Source: AP-15 sp036008325 (GTDB lineage: Bacteria > Pseudomonadota > Alphaproteobacteria > ATCC43930 > CGMCC-115725). From it: a stretch of DNA of 8,257 nt. Made by a program: the position numbers and the translations under genes. The notes under the pieces are model-generated. The model was not told where the DNA came from. It ran no database searches and saw only the letters and a program-made list of their open reading frames with translations. The first letter of the stretch is position 1. Each line of letters begins with the position of its first letter. The stretch covers positions 1 through 8,257 of the forward strand of contig DASYNW010000195.1 of assembly GCA_036008325.1 (NCBI GenBank). The letters are read 5' to 3'. Positions 1 to 5,830 of the stretch are shown one piece after another.

Positions 1-63
1 GACCGACGGGTCGAACGCCACCCACCACACGTCACCGCGTTGAGGCGGCTTATCGGGGCTCAT
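1..63 (-). CDS. MazF/PemK-family toxin, N-terminal fragment (runs off left edge)
   Basis: Only the first 21 codons are in the window, starting at the ATG complementary to 61-63. They read MSPDKPPQ followed by RGDVWWVAFDP, the opening beta-strand motif of MazF/PemK toxins (usually RGDIWWVxLDP, then a K/TRPAVIVS segment that would lie off the edge). Such toxins are typically sequence-specific endoribonucleases that cleave mRNA until bound by their antitoxin. The start codon lies inside the end of the upstream antitoxin gene: the two share 14 nt (50-63), as expected of translationally coupled toxin-antitoxin pairs. The identification rests on the N-terminal motif plus position, so catalytic residues cannot be checked. 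The truncation is due to the window edge and is not evidence of a broken gene. Confidence 0.8.
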   Translation of the reverse strand, partial: MSPDKPPQRGDVWWVAFDPSV

Positions 64-280
64 CGGCGATATCCCGGGTCAGGTTTTCAACCCATTCCGA
101 GGCGTCGCGCTCGCGCTCTTCGTCGGCGGCCATCGCCCGGTAGCCTTCGGCCAGCTCGCGCTGCAACACGTGCGGTCGCGCCAGATCGTTCAGGAAACGG
201 CTGATCCGGCGCCGCCCGACGACGCTATGCAGCCCCGCATAAACCTCGTCGTCGACGGTGATCGTCAGTTTCTTTGACAT
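50..280 (-). CDS. Ribbon-helix-helix antitoxin of a MazEF-like module
   Basis: A 76-residue protein. Residues 3-14 (KKLTITVDDEVY) form the DNA-binding beta strand of a ribbon-helix-helix protein, followed by two helices (about 15-36, including GRRRISRFLNDLA). The tail from about 42 is acidic and probably disordered (AADEERERD, ENLTRDIADEP), typical of an antitoxin segment that wraps the toxin. The start at 280 is chosen because the sequence turns RHH-like there and an excellent Shine-Dalgarno, AAGGAG (complement of 288-293), lies 7 nt upstream. The gene precedes and overlaps the MazF-like toxin. Antitoxins of this type normally repress their own promoter as dimers; the repeated TACACG element at 293-313 is the obvious candidate site. 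The longer open frame reaching toward 1099 is an antisense shadow of the dehalogenase-like gene. Confidence 0.88.
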   Translation of the reverse strand: MSKKLTITVDDEVYAGLHSVVGRRRISRFLNDLARPHVLQRELAEGYRAMAADEERERDASEWVENLTRDIADEPR

Positions 281-304
281 GCCCGAGCTCCTTACACGTA
301 TAAT
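274..304 (+). promoter_or_regulatory. Consensus sigma70 hexamers pointing at the dehalogenase-like gene
   Basis: TTGACA (274-279) and TATAAT (299-304) are both perfect consensus on the plus strand, with a 19-nt spacer, slightly longer than the preferred 17. Transcription would start near 311 and leave a leader of about 130 nt before the ATG at 443. The -35 overlaps the first codons of the divergent antitoxin gene and the -10 lies within the TACACG repeats, so this promoter, if real, would share its operator with the toxin-antitoxin operon. The long spacer and overlap with coding sequence keep confidence moderate. Confidence 0.4.
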
Positions 305-313
305 ACACGTGTA
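293..313. promoter_or_regulatory. Putative antitoxin operator: TACACGTA / TACACGTGTA repeats
   Basis: Two TACACG elements start at 293 and 304, 11 bp apart, so on the same face of the helix. The second lies in a perfect 10-bp palindrome TACACGTGTA (304-313); the first is TACACGTA (293-300). Repeated short boxes about one helical turn apart are what cooperative ribbon-helix-helix dimers usually bind. The block lies immediately upstream of the antitoxin Shine-Dalgarno and covers the -10 hexamers of both divergent promoter candidates. The sequence pattern is seen directly; binding by this antitoxin is inferred. Confidence 0.55.
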
Positions 314-327
314 TGCTGAGTTGTCGA
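300..327 (-). promoter_or_regulatory. Putative sigma70 promoter of the toxin-antitoxin operon
   Basis: On the minus strand, TCGACA (complement of 322-327, 5/6 to TTGACA) is followed after 16 nt by TATTAT (complement of 300-305, 5/6 to TATAAT). The predicted start is near 293, leaving a leader of about 13 nt that just includes the AAGGAG ribosome site. The -10 hexamer lies within the TACACG repeats, so bound antitoxin would block it. Confidence 0.5.
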
Positions 328-442
328 GGTGCGGGGCATGCCGCGCGAGTGTTCGGCATCGGATTTCGGTGGTTGACGACTGCCCGGCGCCGCGCGACAC
401 CCGGTAGGAACGAAGCGCAACGACCAGCAGGGGGTTGGAACA

Positions 443-1156
443 ATGGCTCTTACCGGTGTTAAGGCGCTGACGTTCGACGTGTTCGGCACCGTGGTGAACT
501 GGCGCGACAGCGTTGCGCGCGAGGCCAAGGCCATTCTCGGGCCGAAGGGGTACGACAAGGATTGGCACGATTTCGCCGACCGCTGGCGGGCGCGCTATCA
601 GCCGGCGATGGCCAAGGTGCGCAGCGGCGAGCGCCCGTGGGCGCGGCTCGACGACCTGCACCGGGAAAACCTGGTCGAATTGCTGCCGGAATTCGGCATC
701 TCGGGGCTCGCCGACGCCGAGATCGACCACCTGAACCGCGCCTGGCACCGGCTCGACGGCTGGCCCGACACGGTCGAGGGCCTCAACCGGCTCAAGCGCA
801 AATTCATCCTTGTAACGCTGTCGAACGGCAATGTGGCGCTGATGGTCAACATGGCCAAATACGCCGGGCTGCCGTGGGACGCGATCCTCGGCGCCGAGGT
901 TGCCCACGCCTACAAGCCGCAGCCCGAGGCCTACGACCGCACCGCCGCTTTTCTCGACCTCGAGCCCGAAGAGTGCATGATGGTGGCGGCGCATAATGGC
1001 GACCTCGTCGCCGCCCGCGGCCGCGGCTTTCGCACCGCCTTCGTCAGCCGGCCGCTGGAGCACGGCCCCAACAAGACCCGCGACTTTAAGGCCGAGCACG
1101 ATTTCGACGTGATCGCCGACAGCTTCACCGATCTTGCCGTCAAGCTCGGCTGCTGA
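443..1156 (+). CDS. HAD-superfamily hydrolase, type II 2-haloacid dehalogenase-like
   Basis: A 237-residue protein, the usual length for L-2-haloacid dehalogenases. HAD motif I is FDVFGT (nucleophile D12, then T16); motif II is LSNGN with S127; the motif III lysine is K158 in YKPQPEAY; motif IV is MMVAAHNGDL with D187, followed by GFRTAFVSRP, a typical type II dehalogenase tail. The helical cap lies at about residues 18-100. The family hydrolyses the carbon-halogen bond of 2-haloalkanoic acids through an aspartyl-ester intermediate in the cytoplasm. In classical enzymes motif IV reads SSNxWD; here it aligns as AAHNGD, so the serine and asparagine near the substrate carboxylate are replaced. 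The true substrate may therefore differ, for example another haloacid or a phosphate ester. AGGGGG (429-434), 8 nt before the ATG, is a fair ribosome site. The gene is convergent with the monooxygenase gene (25-nt gap). Confidence 0.87.
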   Translation: MALTGVKALTFDVFGTVVNWRDSVAREAKAILGPKGYDKDWHDFADRWRARYQPAMAKVRSGERPWARLDDLHRENLVELLPEFGISGLADAEIDHLNRAWHRLDGWPDTVEGLNRLKRKFILVTLSNGNVALMVNMAKYAGLPWDAILGAEVAHAYKPQPEAYDRTAAFLDLEPEECMMVAAHNGDLVAARGRGFRTAFVSRPLEHGPNKTRDFKAEHDFDVIADSFTDLAVKLGC

Positions 1157-1181
1157 CCCGGCCGGCCGAAAGACGAATGTC

Positions 1182-2402
1182 TCAGCCGACGGTGACCGGC
1201 GCGATCTCCTTGAGGCGCGGTAGCACTTCCCTGGCGAAGAGGCGGATGCCCTTCTCGGATTCGGCGTGGGTCATGAAACCGGAGCGGCCGATCATGCTCA
1301 GATGGCCGAAGCCGCCGACCTTGTCGTAGAACTCCAATATCTGGCGGGTGACGCTGTCGGGATTGCCGGCGAAGAGGATGCCCATCGCCTTGGCTTCCTC
1401 GGCGTCGATCGACATCAGCCGGCGGATGTTTTCGCCGGCGCTCGGGACCCCCTTTTCGGCATTGACGAGGTTCGGCGACGCCGCCGCGCCGGGTGCGGTG
1501 CGATAGGCGGCGGGCGCGCGCTCGGGCGGGAACGAGCCCGGCATCAGCCGCGAATGCTGCGGCGCCGATTTGAGGCTGGTATTCAAGAACCACAGGAGCT
1601 TGCTGCCGACCGCGAGCCCCTCCTCCTCGGTGTCGCCGACATAGACGAAGGCAGCATAGGCGAAATTGTCGGTTGTCACCTTTGGCAGCCCGGCCTCGGC
1701 CCGCGCCTGCCGGTACGCCGCATAGGCGCGCTTGGTGCCGTCAGGGCCGCGCAGCACCAGCACATGGACCATGCCGCGACGGCCGACTTCTTCGGCAGTT
1801 TCCGGGTCGCCGGTCGCTGACCACAGCCGCGGGTGCGGGCGCTGATAGGGCGGCGGCCAGATGTTGACGTGGCGATGGGTGAAGTGCTTGCCCTCCCAGC
1901 TGAATGGCCCGTCATGCGCGGAAAGCGCTTTTTGGATTAGGTCGATCGCCTCCCAATAGCGCTCGACATTGCCGACCGGGTTGGCGTTGGCCGACGGCAT
2001 CTCGGTGCCGCCCGACTTGACGAAGCCGATTTCGAGTCGGCCGCGCGAGATCACGTCGGCGGTGGCGTATTCCTCGGCGATGCGGACCGGGTCGTGGCGC
2101 AGCGAGACCAGCGTGCCGAGGCTGAGGATGCGCGCCTGGCGCGTCTGCCGGGCGAGAATGCCGACCAGCATCGGGTTGGCGCCCAACAAGGAGTTGATGC
2201 CGGCATGGTGCTCGATCGCCAAGACGTTCATGCCCATCTCGTCGCACAGCAGAAATTCGTCGATCACCTCCTCGAAGAGGTCGGCGGCAACTTTCGGGTC
2301 GCAGTATTTATTCGGCAGACTGCCGCGCACCGAATCGGCAGCGTCGAGCACGTCCTTCGGCACAAACGGATAGGGAACTTCGCACTGCCACCAGGCATCC
2401 AT
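1182..2402 (-). CDS. LLM-class flavin-dependent oxidoreductase (luciferase-like monooxygenase)
   Basis: A 406-residue protein of the bacterial-luciferase-like family: TIM-barrel enzymes that use reduced FMN, or F420 in some subfamilies, to oxidise an organic substrate. Recognisable segments are AIEHH (62-66, family-conserved histidines), ARILSLGTLVSLRHDPVRIAEEYATADVISRGRLEIGFVKSG in two pieces (90-109 and 110-131; the latter ends in the SRGRLEIGFG-like signature), a WPPPYQRPHPRLWSA strand (192-206) and AGNPDSV (355-361), which marks the C-terminal cofactor/substrate region. An in-frame ATG 15 codons upstream (2447) exists, but the start at 2402 has AAGGAA (complement of 2409-2414) six nt away and gives a normal N-terminus. 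It is the last of three minus-strand genes, 124 nt after the HupE-like gene. Substrate and cofactor cannot be assigned from sequence. Confidence 0.88.
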   Translation of the reverse strand: MDAWWQCEVPYPFVPKDVLDAADSVRGSLPNKYCDPKVAADLFEEVIDEFLLCDEMGMNVLAIEHHAGINSLLGANPMLVGILARQTRQARILSLGTLVSLRHDPVRIAEEYATADVISRGRLEIGFVKSGGTEMPSANANPVGNVERYWEAIDLIQKALSAHDGPFSWEGKHFTHRHVNIWPPPYQRPHPRLWSATGDPETAEEVGRRGMVHVLVLRGPDGTKRAYAAYRQARAEAGLPKVTTDNFAYAAFVYVGDTEEEGLAVGSKLLWFLNTSLKSAPQHSRLMPGSFPPERAPAAYRTAPGAAASPNLVNAEKGVPSAGENIRRLMSIDAEEAKAMGILFAGNPDSVTRQILEFYDKVGGFGHLSMIGRSGFMTHAESEKGIRLFAREVLPRLKEIAPVTVG

Positions 2403-2526
2403 CGGTACTTCCTTGTCCGTTCCGCCTCGAATATCGGCTTCGATCAACCTCGCCGGCTTTCTTCCAGATGCGGCAGATGCCCGGCCTGGTCAAGGACAGC
2501 AGGCGCGCGGGATCGGGCCAGCCCGC

Positions 2527-3855
2527 TTACTCCTCGACCGGGATGGTGCCCGGCGCAACCAGCCGCGGCCGTTTGCGGTCGACCCGTTTCGAGAGGAAGT
2601 TGGCCGCGGCCACCGCCAGGCCCAAGGCCAGGACCCAGCGCGCCAGGACCATCAGTCCCGGCCCGGTCAATTGCGGCCACGGGGTCCGCCAAAAGATTTC
2701 GCCGCGTTCGATCATCCATTGCCAGGCAACGTTGGCGATGATCGCCGACAGCACGATGATCCCCATCCGACCGGACATGGCGCCCCGGAACAGCAGGGCA
2801 AGTGCGGGAACAAAGACGCACAAAACTGCGAGCTGCCCGATCTCGATTCCGATGTTGAATGAGACCAGCGATACCAGCAAGTACGACCCGGCGAATTGCA
2901 ATTGCTCCCTGAGAATGTCGGCGAACCCGAAGCCGTGGACGAGACCGAACAGCGCGGCGATGATCCAGCGCCGCCGAAGGTTGGCGCCGACAATGTTTTC
3001 GATTGCCATGTAGAAGATCGACGCCGCAATGGCCGCCTCGACAAAGGGCGGAAACCAGGCCCCGACCGGCGCAAGGTTGTAGGCGGTGCCGATCAGGGTG
3101 ATCGAGTGGCCGAGGGTGAAGGCGGTGATCACCGGGATGAGCGGCCTGACGCGGCGAAACGGGATGACCAGGCAGAGAAGAAACAACATATGGTCAATGC
3201 CGCTCAGAATGTGCTCGACGCCGAGCTTGACGAACCCGAACGACGCCTCGTACCAGGTCGGATCGAGGCGCACGCGGCCCGACCCGCCGGAAATCATCAT
3301 CACGCGACTGGTTCGGTCAAGCGGAATAAAGCGAATGGCAAGCCTGACGGTGTCTCCCAAATCCGCGCCGACCAGGCTTTCAATCGCAAACACCGAGTTG
3401 GGCGAGACGATCGGATAGGTGAAATGAGCGTCGAAATAGCCGAGCTCATAAGAAATCTTGGTGTCCGGCGCCGGTGAGGAGGCAACACCGGCTACCGCCT
3501 CGTTGTAATGCTCGAACGATCGGTCCGCCAGCGGCGCGAGCCGGCCGGCGGCCGCAACCGGCGGAAGGCGCCCGCCGTCCTCCCACAGCGAGAGATCGCT
3601 CGAAAGGGCATCGAGCGCTGCTGTGATCGAAGGCCCCGCGGCCGCCAGATCGTAGTGGCCCCGAACCATCGGAAACCGGACTGCGCGCAACAAGTCCAAC
3701 GGCACGCGGATCACCAGATCGGCCCGGTGGGGCTCGATCCGGACAAACCCGTTCATAAACCGATCAAGCGGAAGATCGTGAGCACTCGCCGGAATCGAAC
3801 CGAATCCTGCCCACAGCAGACACGCCGCGGCGAACCCCATCCAACGGGTCAACAT
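2527..3855 (-). CDS. HupE/UreJ-family membrane protein with N-terminal periplasmic domain
   Basis: A 442-residue protein. Residues 1-25 are a signal peptide ending ASA, with cleavage predicted before HD. Residues 26-200 form a soluble, probably periplasmic domain of mostly beta character. From about 205 to 425 there are about seven hydrophobic segments carrying the HupE/UreJ_2 signatures: VEHILSGIDHMLFLL (213-227, H215, D221, H222), TAFTLGHSITL (244-254, H250), E273 and E285, LVHGFGFA (305-312, H307) and E338. The conserved His/Asp/Glu residues inside membrane segments resemble those of nickel/cobalt permeases. Short HupE/UreJ proteins serve hydrogenase or urease maturation, but this long form with an extracytoplasmic domain is widespread and its substrate is unproven; no hydrogenase or urease gene is nearby. 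The ATG at 3855 has GGAG (complement of 3865-3868) nine nt upstream. It lies 77 nt after the NHL gene. Confidence 0.85.
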   Translation of the reverse strand: MLTRWMGFAAACLLWAGFGSIPASAHDLPLDRFMNGFVRIEPHRADLVIRVPLDLLRAVRFPMVRGHYDLAAAGPSITAALDALSSDLSLWEDGGRLPPVAAAGRLAPLADRSFEHYNEAVAGVASSPAPDTKISYELGYFDAHFTYPIVSPNSVFAIESLVGADLGDTVRLAIRFIPLDRTSRVMMISGGSGRVRLDPTWYEASFGFVKLGVEHILSGIDHMLFLLCLVIPFRRVRPLIPVITAFTLGHSITLIGTAYNLAPVGAWFPPFVEAAIAASIFYMAIENIVGANLRRRWIIAALFGLVHGFGFADILREQLQFAGSYLLVSLVSFNIGIEIGQLAVLCVFVPALALLFRGAMSGRMGIIVLSAIIANVAWQWMIERGEIFWRTPWPQLTGPGLMVLARWVLALGLAVAAANFLSKRVDRKRPRLVAPGTIPVEE

Positions 3856-3881
3856 TGTCGATTGCTCCGGACCGGCGATTA

Positions 3882-3908
3882 GCGGCCGGGGCGCCAGACC
3901 CCGGCCGC
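3882..3908 (-). terminator. Strong GC hairpin between the NHL and HupE-like genes
   Basis: GCGGCCGGGG (3882-3891) and CCCCGGCCGC (3899-3908) form a perfect 10-bp stem with a 7-nt loop, 25 nt past the stop codon of the NHL gene. On the minus strand it is followed only by TAATCG, with no U-tract, so it is either a weak intrinsic terminator/attenuator that sets relative expression or an mRNA-3'-end stabiliser. The structure is seen directly; its function is inferred. Confidence 0.5.
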
Positions 3909-3932
3909 GGGCGCGGGCGGTCTAAACGATGC

Positions 3933-5351
3933 CTAATACTGCCGGCCGTTTGTCGGAACGAACTTTTGGATGCGTCGGCCGGTGATCGTCTCGGCAACGT
4001 AGACATTGCCTTTCGAGTCGACGGTCGTGGTGTGGCCGAAGGCAAAGTGACCGGCGCTGTGGCCGGGACACGGTGCAATGCCGCATACGCCGAGCGCGCC
4101 GAACACCAGCCCGCTGGCCTTGTCGATCAACCAGGTATTGTCGTTGCCGAGGTCGACATCGACGATATCCTTTTGGCTGGTCGGGCTCTTGCTGGCCAGG
4201 TAGTCGATATTGGGCCAGAAATCCATATCGTCGCCCCGGGTGCCGGCGAGAAGGATCGCGTTGCGGTCGGCGGCGGCCGCGGTCGGGAACTGGTCGATAT
4301 TGAAGATCCGGGTCGGGGCGCACATCGGTTGCGGATCAGCCGTCGTCGACGGCGCGCCGCAAGTCCGCGCGAATACCTGGATCCGGTCGTCGGGGCGGTC
4401 GCAGACGTAAACGAAGCCGTCATTGCCGAGCACCACGCAATGCGGATGGCCCCCGCCGGTGGCTCCGAACGTGCCCGGCGGGCAGCTCTCGCCGTCGGTC
4501 GAACAAGCCTGGCCCCATTGACGCAGATAGTGCCCATCAGCGTCGAAGACCACGATACGATGGTTGCCGTAGCCATCGGCGATGTAAATGTCGCCCTTCT
4601 TGCCGGTAAACGCATCCGGCAACGGATCGACCGCGACGTCTGCGGGTTCGTTCAACAAGGTGTGGCTGGTATTGAACGAGTTGGCCTCGCCGCATGAGCT
4701 GAACGAGTTGTTGGCACTGGTCTGCGCTCCGTCGCACACACCCTTGGTGCCGATCTGCATCACGAACGTGGCAGCGGCGCCCTGCGCATTGGCGGCTTGC
4801 GGGTTGTACTCTTGAACGACCCCGTCGCCGTTGCCGCCGAACCAGATGTTGCCCTGGTAATCGACAAAGCAGCCATGCGCGCCCTGCGGCATATAGGCCG
4901 CGTACCCGTAATCGCCGCCGGTTTGGATCAGCGTCGGATTGCCCCAGCCGGCAACCGTGTCGCCGTCGCTGTTGTAGGCGACGACCGGAGGCGAGGGGAT
5001 GGCCGAGGCGGTGGCATCCTGACCGTTGATGGCTCCAGATTCGCTCCCCTGCAATACGCCGCCAATAGTTACGCCGACCTCCCAGCCGCGGTTGAAGGTG
5101 TAGACATTGTCATATTTGTCCATGCAGCTTCCGGCTATCTCGCCGGTCACCCAGGTATGCGCGACGCCATCGCTTCCAACCGGCGCGGGCAGCGGCTTTG
5201 GCCAGAACGGATCGACCGCAAAAGTCGGGCCCCGCTCCCGCCCGCCGCCATCCGCTTTGGCCAGCGGTTCCCAAACGCCGGTGGCGATCGCAACGGCGAG
5301 CAGGCTCCCAACCACCGTTGCGCCTATGGTGAGATATCGCGTGATCTTCAT
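3933..5351 (-). CDS. Exported NHL-repeat (beta-propeller) protein
   Basis: A 472-residue protein. MKITRYLTIG and the following hydrophobic run to about 25 are a signal peptide, ending near AKA (31-33). VDPFWPKPLP (46-55) is a motif I associate with bacterial exported NHL proteins annotated as peptidyl-alpha-hydroxyglycine amidating lyase-like. Blade-like repeats lie at 157-184, 233-280 (GDIYIADGYGNHRIVVFDADG), 302-327 (GFVYVCDRPDDRIQVF) and 440-466 (KGNVYVAETITGRRIQKFVP). These fold as a beta-propeller outside the cytoplasm, typically for binding, rarely with lyase activity. Twelve cysteines, an even number, suggest disulfides. I chose the ATG at 5351 because GGAGG (complement of 5360-5364) is 8 nt upstream; a GTG at 5366 overlaps that ribosome site and would add five residues. 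It is first of three co-directional genes. No catalytic residue set was recognised, so the function is open. Confidence 0.85.
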   Translation of the reverse strand: MKITRYLTIGATVVGSLLAVAIATGVWEPLAKADGGGRERGPTFAVDPFWPKPLPAPVGSDGVAHTWVTGEIAGSCMDKYDNVYTFNRGWEVGVTIGGVLQGSESGAINGQDATASAIPSPPVVAYNSDGDTVAGWGNPTLIQTGGDYGYAAYMPQGAHGCFVDYQGNIWFGGNGDGVVQEYNPQAANAQGAAATFVMQIGTKGVCDGAQTSANNSFSSCGEANSFNTSHTLLNEPADVAVDPLPDAFTGKKGDIYIADGYGNHRIVVFDADGHYLRQWGQACSTDGESCPPGTFGATGGGHPHCVVLGNDGFVYVCDRPDDRIQVFARTCGAPSTTADPQPMCAPTRIFNIDQFPTAAAADRNAILLAGTRGDDMDFWPNIDYLASKSPTSQKDIVDVDLGNDNTWLIDKASGLVFGALGVCGIAPCPGHSAGHFAFGHTTTVDSKGNVYVAETITGRRIQKFVPTNGRQY

Positions 5352-5364
5352 GAGCTTTTCCTCC

Positions 5365-5456
5365 ACCGACTGCGTCGGTCAGAATTATTTGGCAAGCTCA
5401 GGGCACTTTTTGTGCCGGGGTTGTCTCTATCGCATCCCGATAGCTGTCCGCGACAG
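5365..5456 (-). promoter_or_regulatory. Four tandem hairpins in the presumed 5' leader of the NHL gene
   Basis: Four short perfect stems follow one another in 92 nt: ACCGAC/GTCGGT with loop TGC (5365-5379), GGCAC/GTGCC with loop TTTTT (5402-5416), CTATCG/CGATAG with loop CATCC (5427-5443) and CTGTC/GACAG with loop CGC (5444-5456); the last two abut. The first lies directly against the GGAGG ribosome site of the NHL gene (5360-5364). This looks like a structured mRNA leader on the minus strand. I cannot match it to a known riboswitch class, and short stems do occur by chance in GC-rich DNA. Confidence 0.35.
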
Positions 5457-5525
5457 GTGGGACCGCAAACCGCACGGGCGAGCGCGAGCGCAACGCCAAA
5501 ATCGTTTCATTGCGGCGATCGGGTG

Positions 5526-5714
5526 TCAACATAACGGCAGTTGAATCGTATTACCGCCGTAGTTGCGACATAATTTCGCCGGCACCGAGCCGGCCGGATT
5601 ATCACCGTCGAGCCGGGTCGCGTTCATCGCCGCGACCGAGCCGAACGGGTGGCGGTAGAGCCTGAGCGCGCCGCCATGCCCGAAATGCGTGTGGCCTGGT
5701 GTGAACCGGAACAA
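5526..5714 (-). CDS. Doubtful small ORF or gene remnant
   Basis: A 62-codon frame that could start at a TTG complementary to 5712-5714; the frame is open up to a stop at 5769-5771. It includes PGHTHFGHGGALRLYRHPFG, then SVAAMNATRLDGDNPAGS, and ends with a tail of different composition containing three low-GC codons (TTA, TGT). I see no ribosome site, signal peptide or family match. The His/Gly-rich part could be the eroded end of an enzyme gene, or the frame could be open by chance in GC-rich DNA. It is listed because it is the only candidate coding stretch in this gap. Confidence 0.15.
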   Translation of the reverse strand: MFRFTPGHTHFGHGGALRLYRHPFGSVAAMNATRLDGDNPAGSVPAKLCRNYGGNTIQLPLC

Positions 5715-5755
5715 GGGTGCTGCGGTGATCGCGCCTGCGCTGTCGCGGCGAATTG

Positions 5756-5774
5756 ATGTAAAAGCATTTCACAT
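5756..5774. promoter_or_regulatory. Putative TetR operator, site 1 (upstream of the regulator gene)
   Basis: ATGTAAAAGCATTTCACAT is an inverted repeat with 8-bp arms (ATGTAAAA / TTTCACAT, one mismatch) around GCA. It lies 56 nt before the start of the TetR-type gene, the classical place for an autoregulatory site. The same outer half-sites, ATGTAAA and TTCACAT, recur at 6523-6547 before the DUF2852 gene. No clear promoter hexamers were found around this copy. Confidence 0.6.
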
Positions 5775-5830
5775 GACGAGGTTCGCTCCAGCTCTGCCGG
5801 TCGGGTGCTCGCGATGAGCCGGTCGGGCAG

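Larger units (their letters stand above)
5352..5830. other. 479-nt intergenic region between NHL gene and tetR-type gene
   Basis: From left to right it holds the NHL ribosome site and four tandem hairpins (5365-5456), a minus-strand TTGACA (complement of 5524-5529) whose best -10 partner 17 nt on is only AACGAT (3/6), a doubtful small ORF (5526-5714), an operator-like palindrome (5756-5774), and two copies of GCCGGTCGGG (5796-5805 and 5818-5827, 22 bp apart) just before the regulator gene. No RNA gene was recognised. Confidence 0.6.

Noticed and set aside
281..1099. Long minus-strand open frame continuous with the antitoxin
   Set aside because: It is antisense to the dehalogenase-like gene, Pro/Arg/Val-rich as expected of a shadow frame, and a clear ribosome site marks the antitoxin start at 280.
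1157..1181. Bidirectional terminator between the convergent dehalogenase-like and monooxygenase genes
   Set aside because: The 25-nt gap holds only a short GGCCGGCC palindrome with no loop or T-tract.
2403..2526. Separate promoter for the monooxygenase gene (minus-strand TTGACC near 2488-2493)
   Set aside because: No acceptable -10 hexamer at 16-18 nt; read-through from the HupE-like gene is as likely.
2894..4697. Plus-strand frames opposite the HupE-like and NHL genes
   Set aside because: They are antisense shadows in GC-rich DNA; the minus-strand proteins have clear domains, signal peptides and ribosome sites.
5796..5827. Two copies of GCCGGTCGGG 22 bp apart as an operator
   Set aside because: A GC-rich 10-mer can repeat by chance here, and no promoter elements accompany it; kept only as a note in the intergenic entry.
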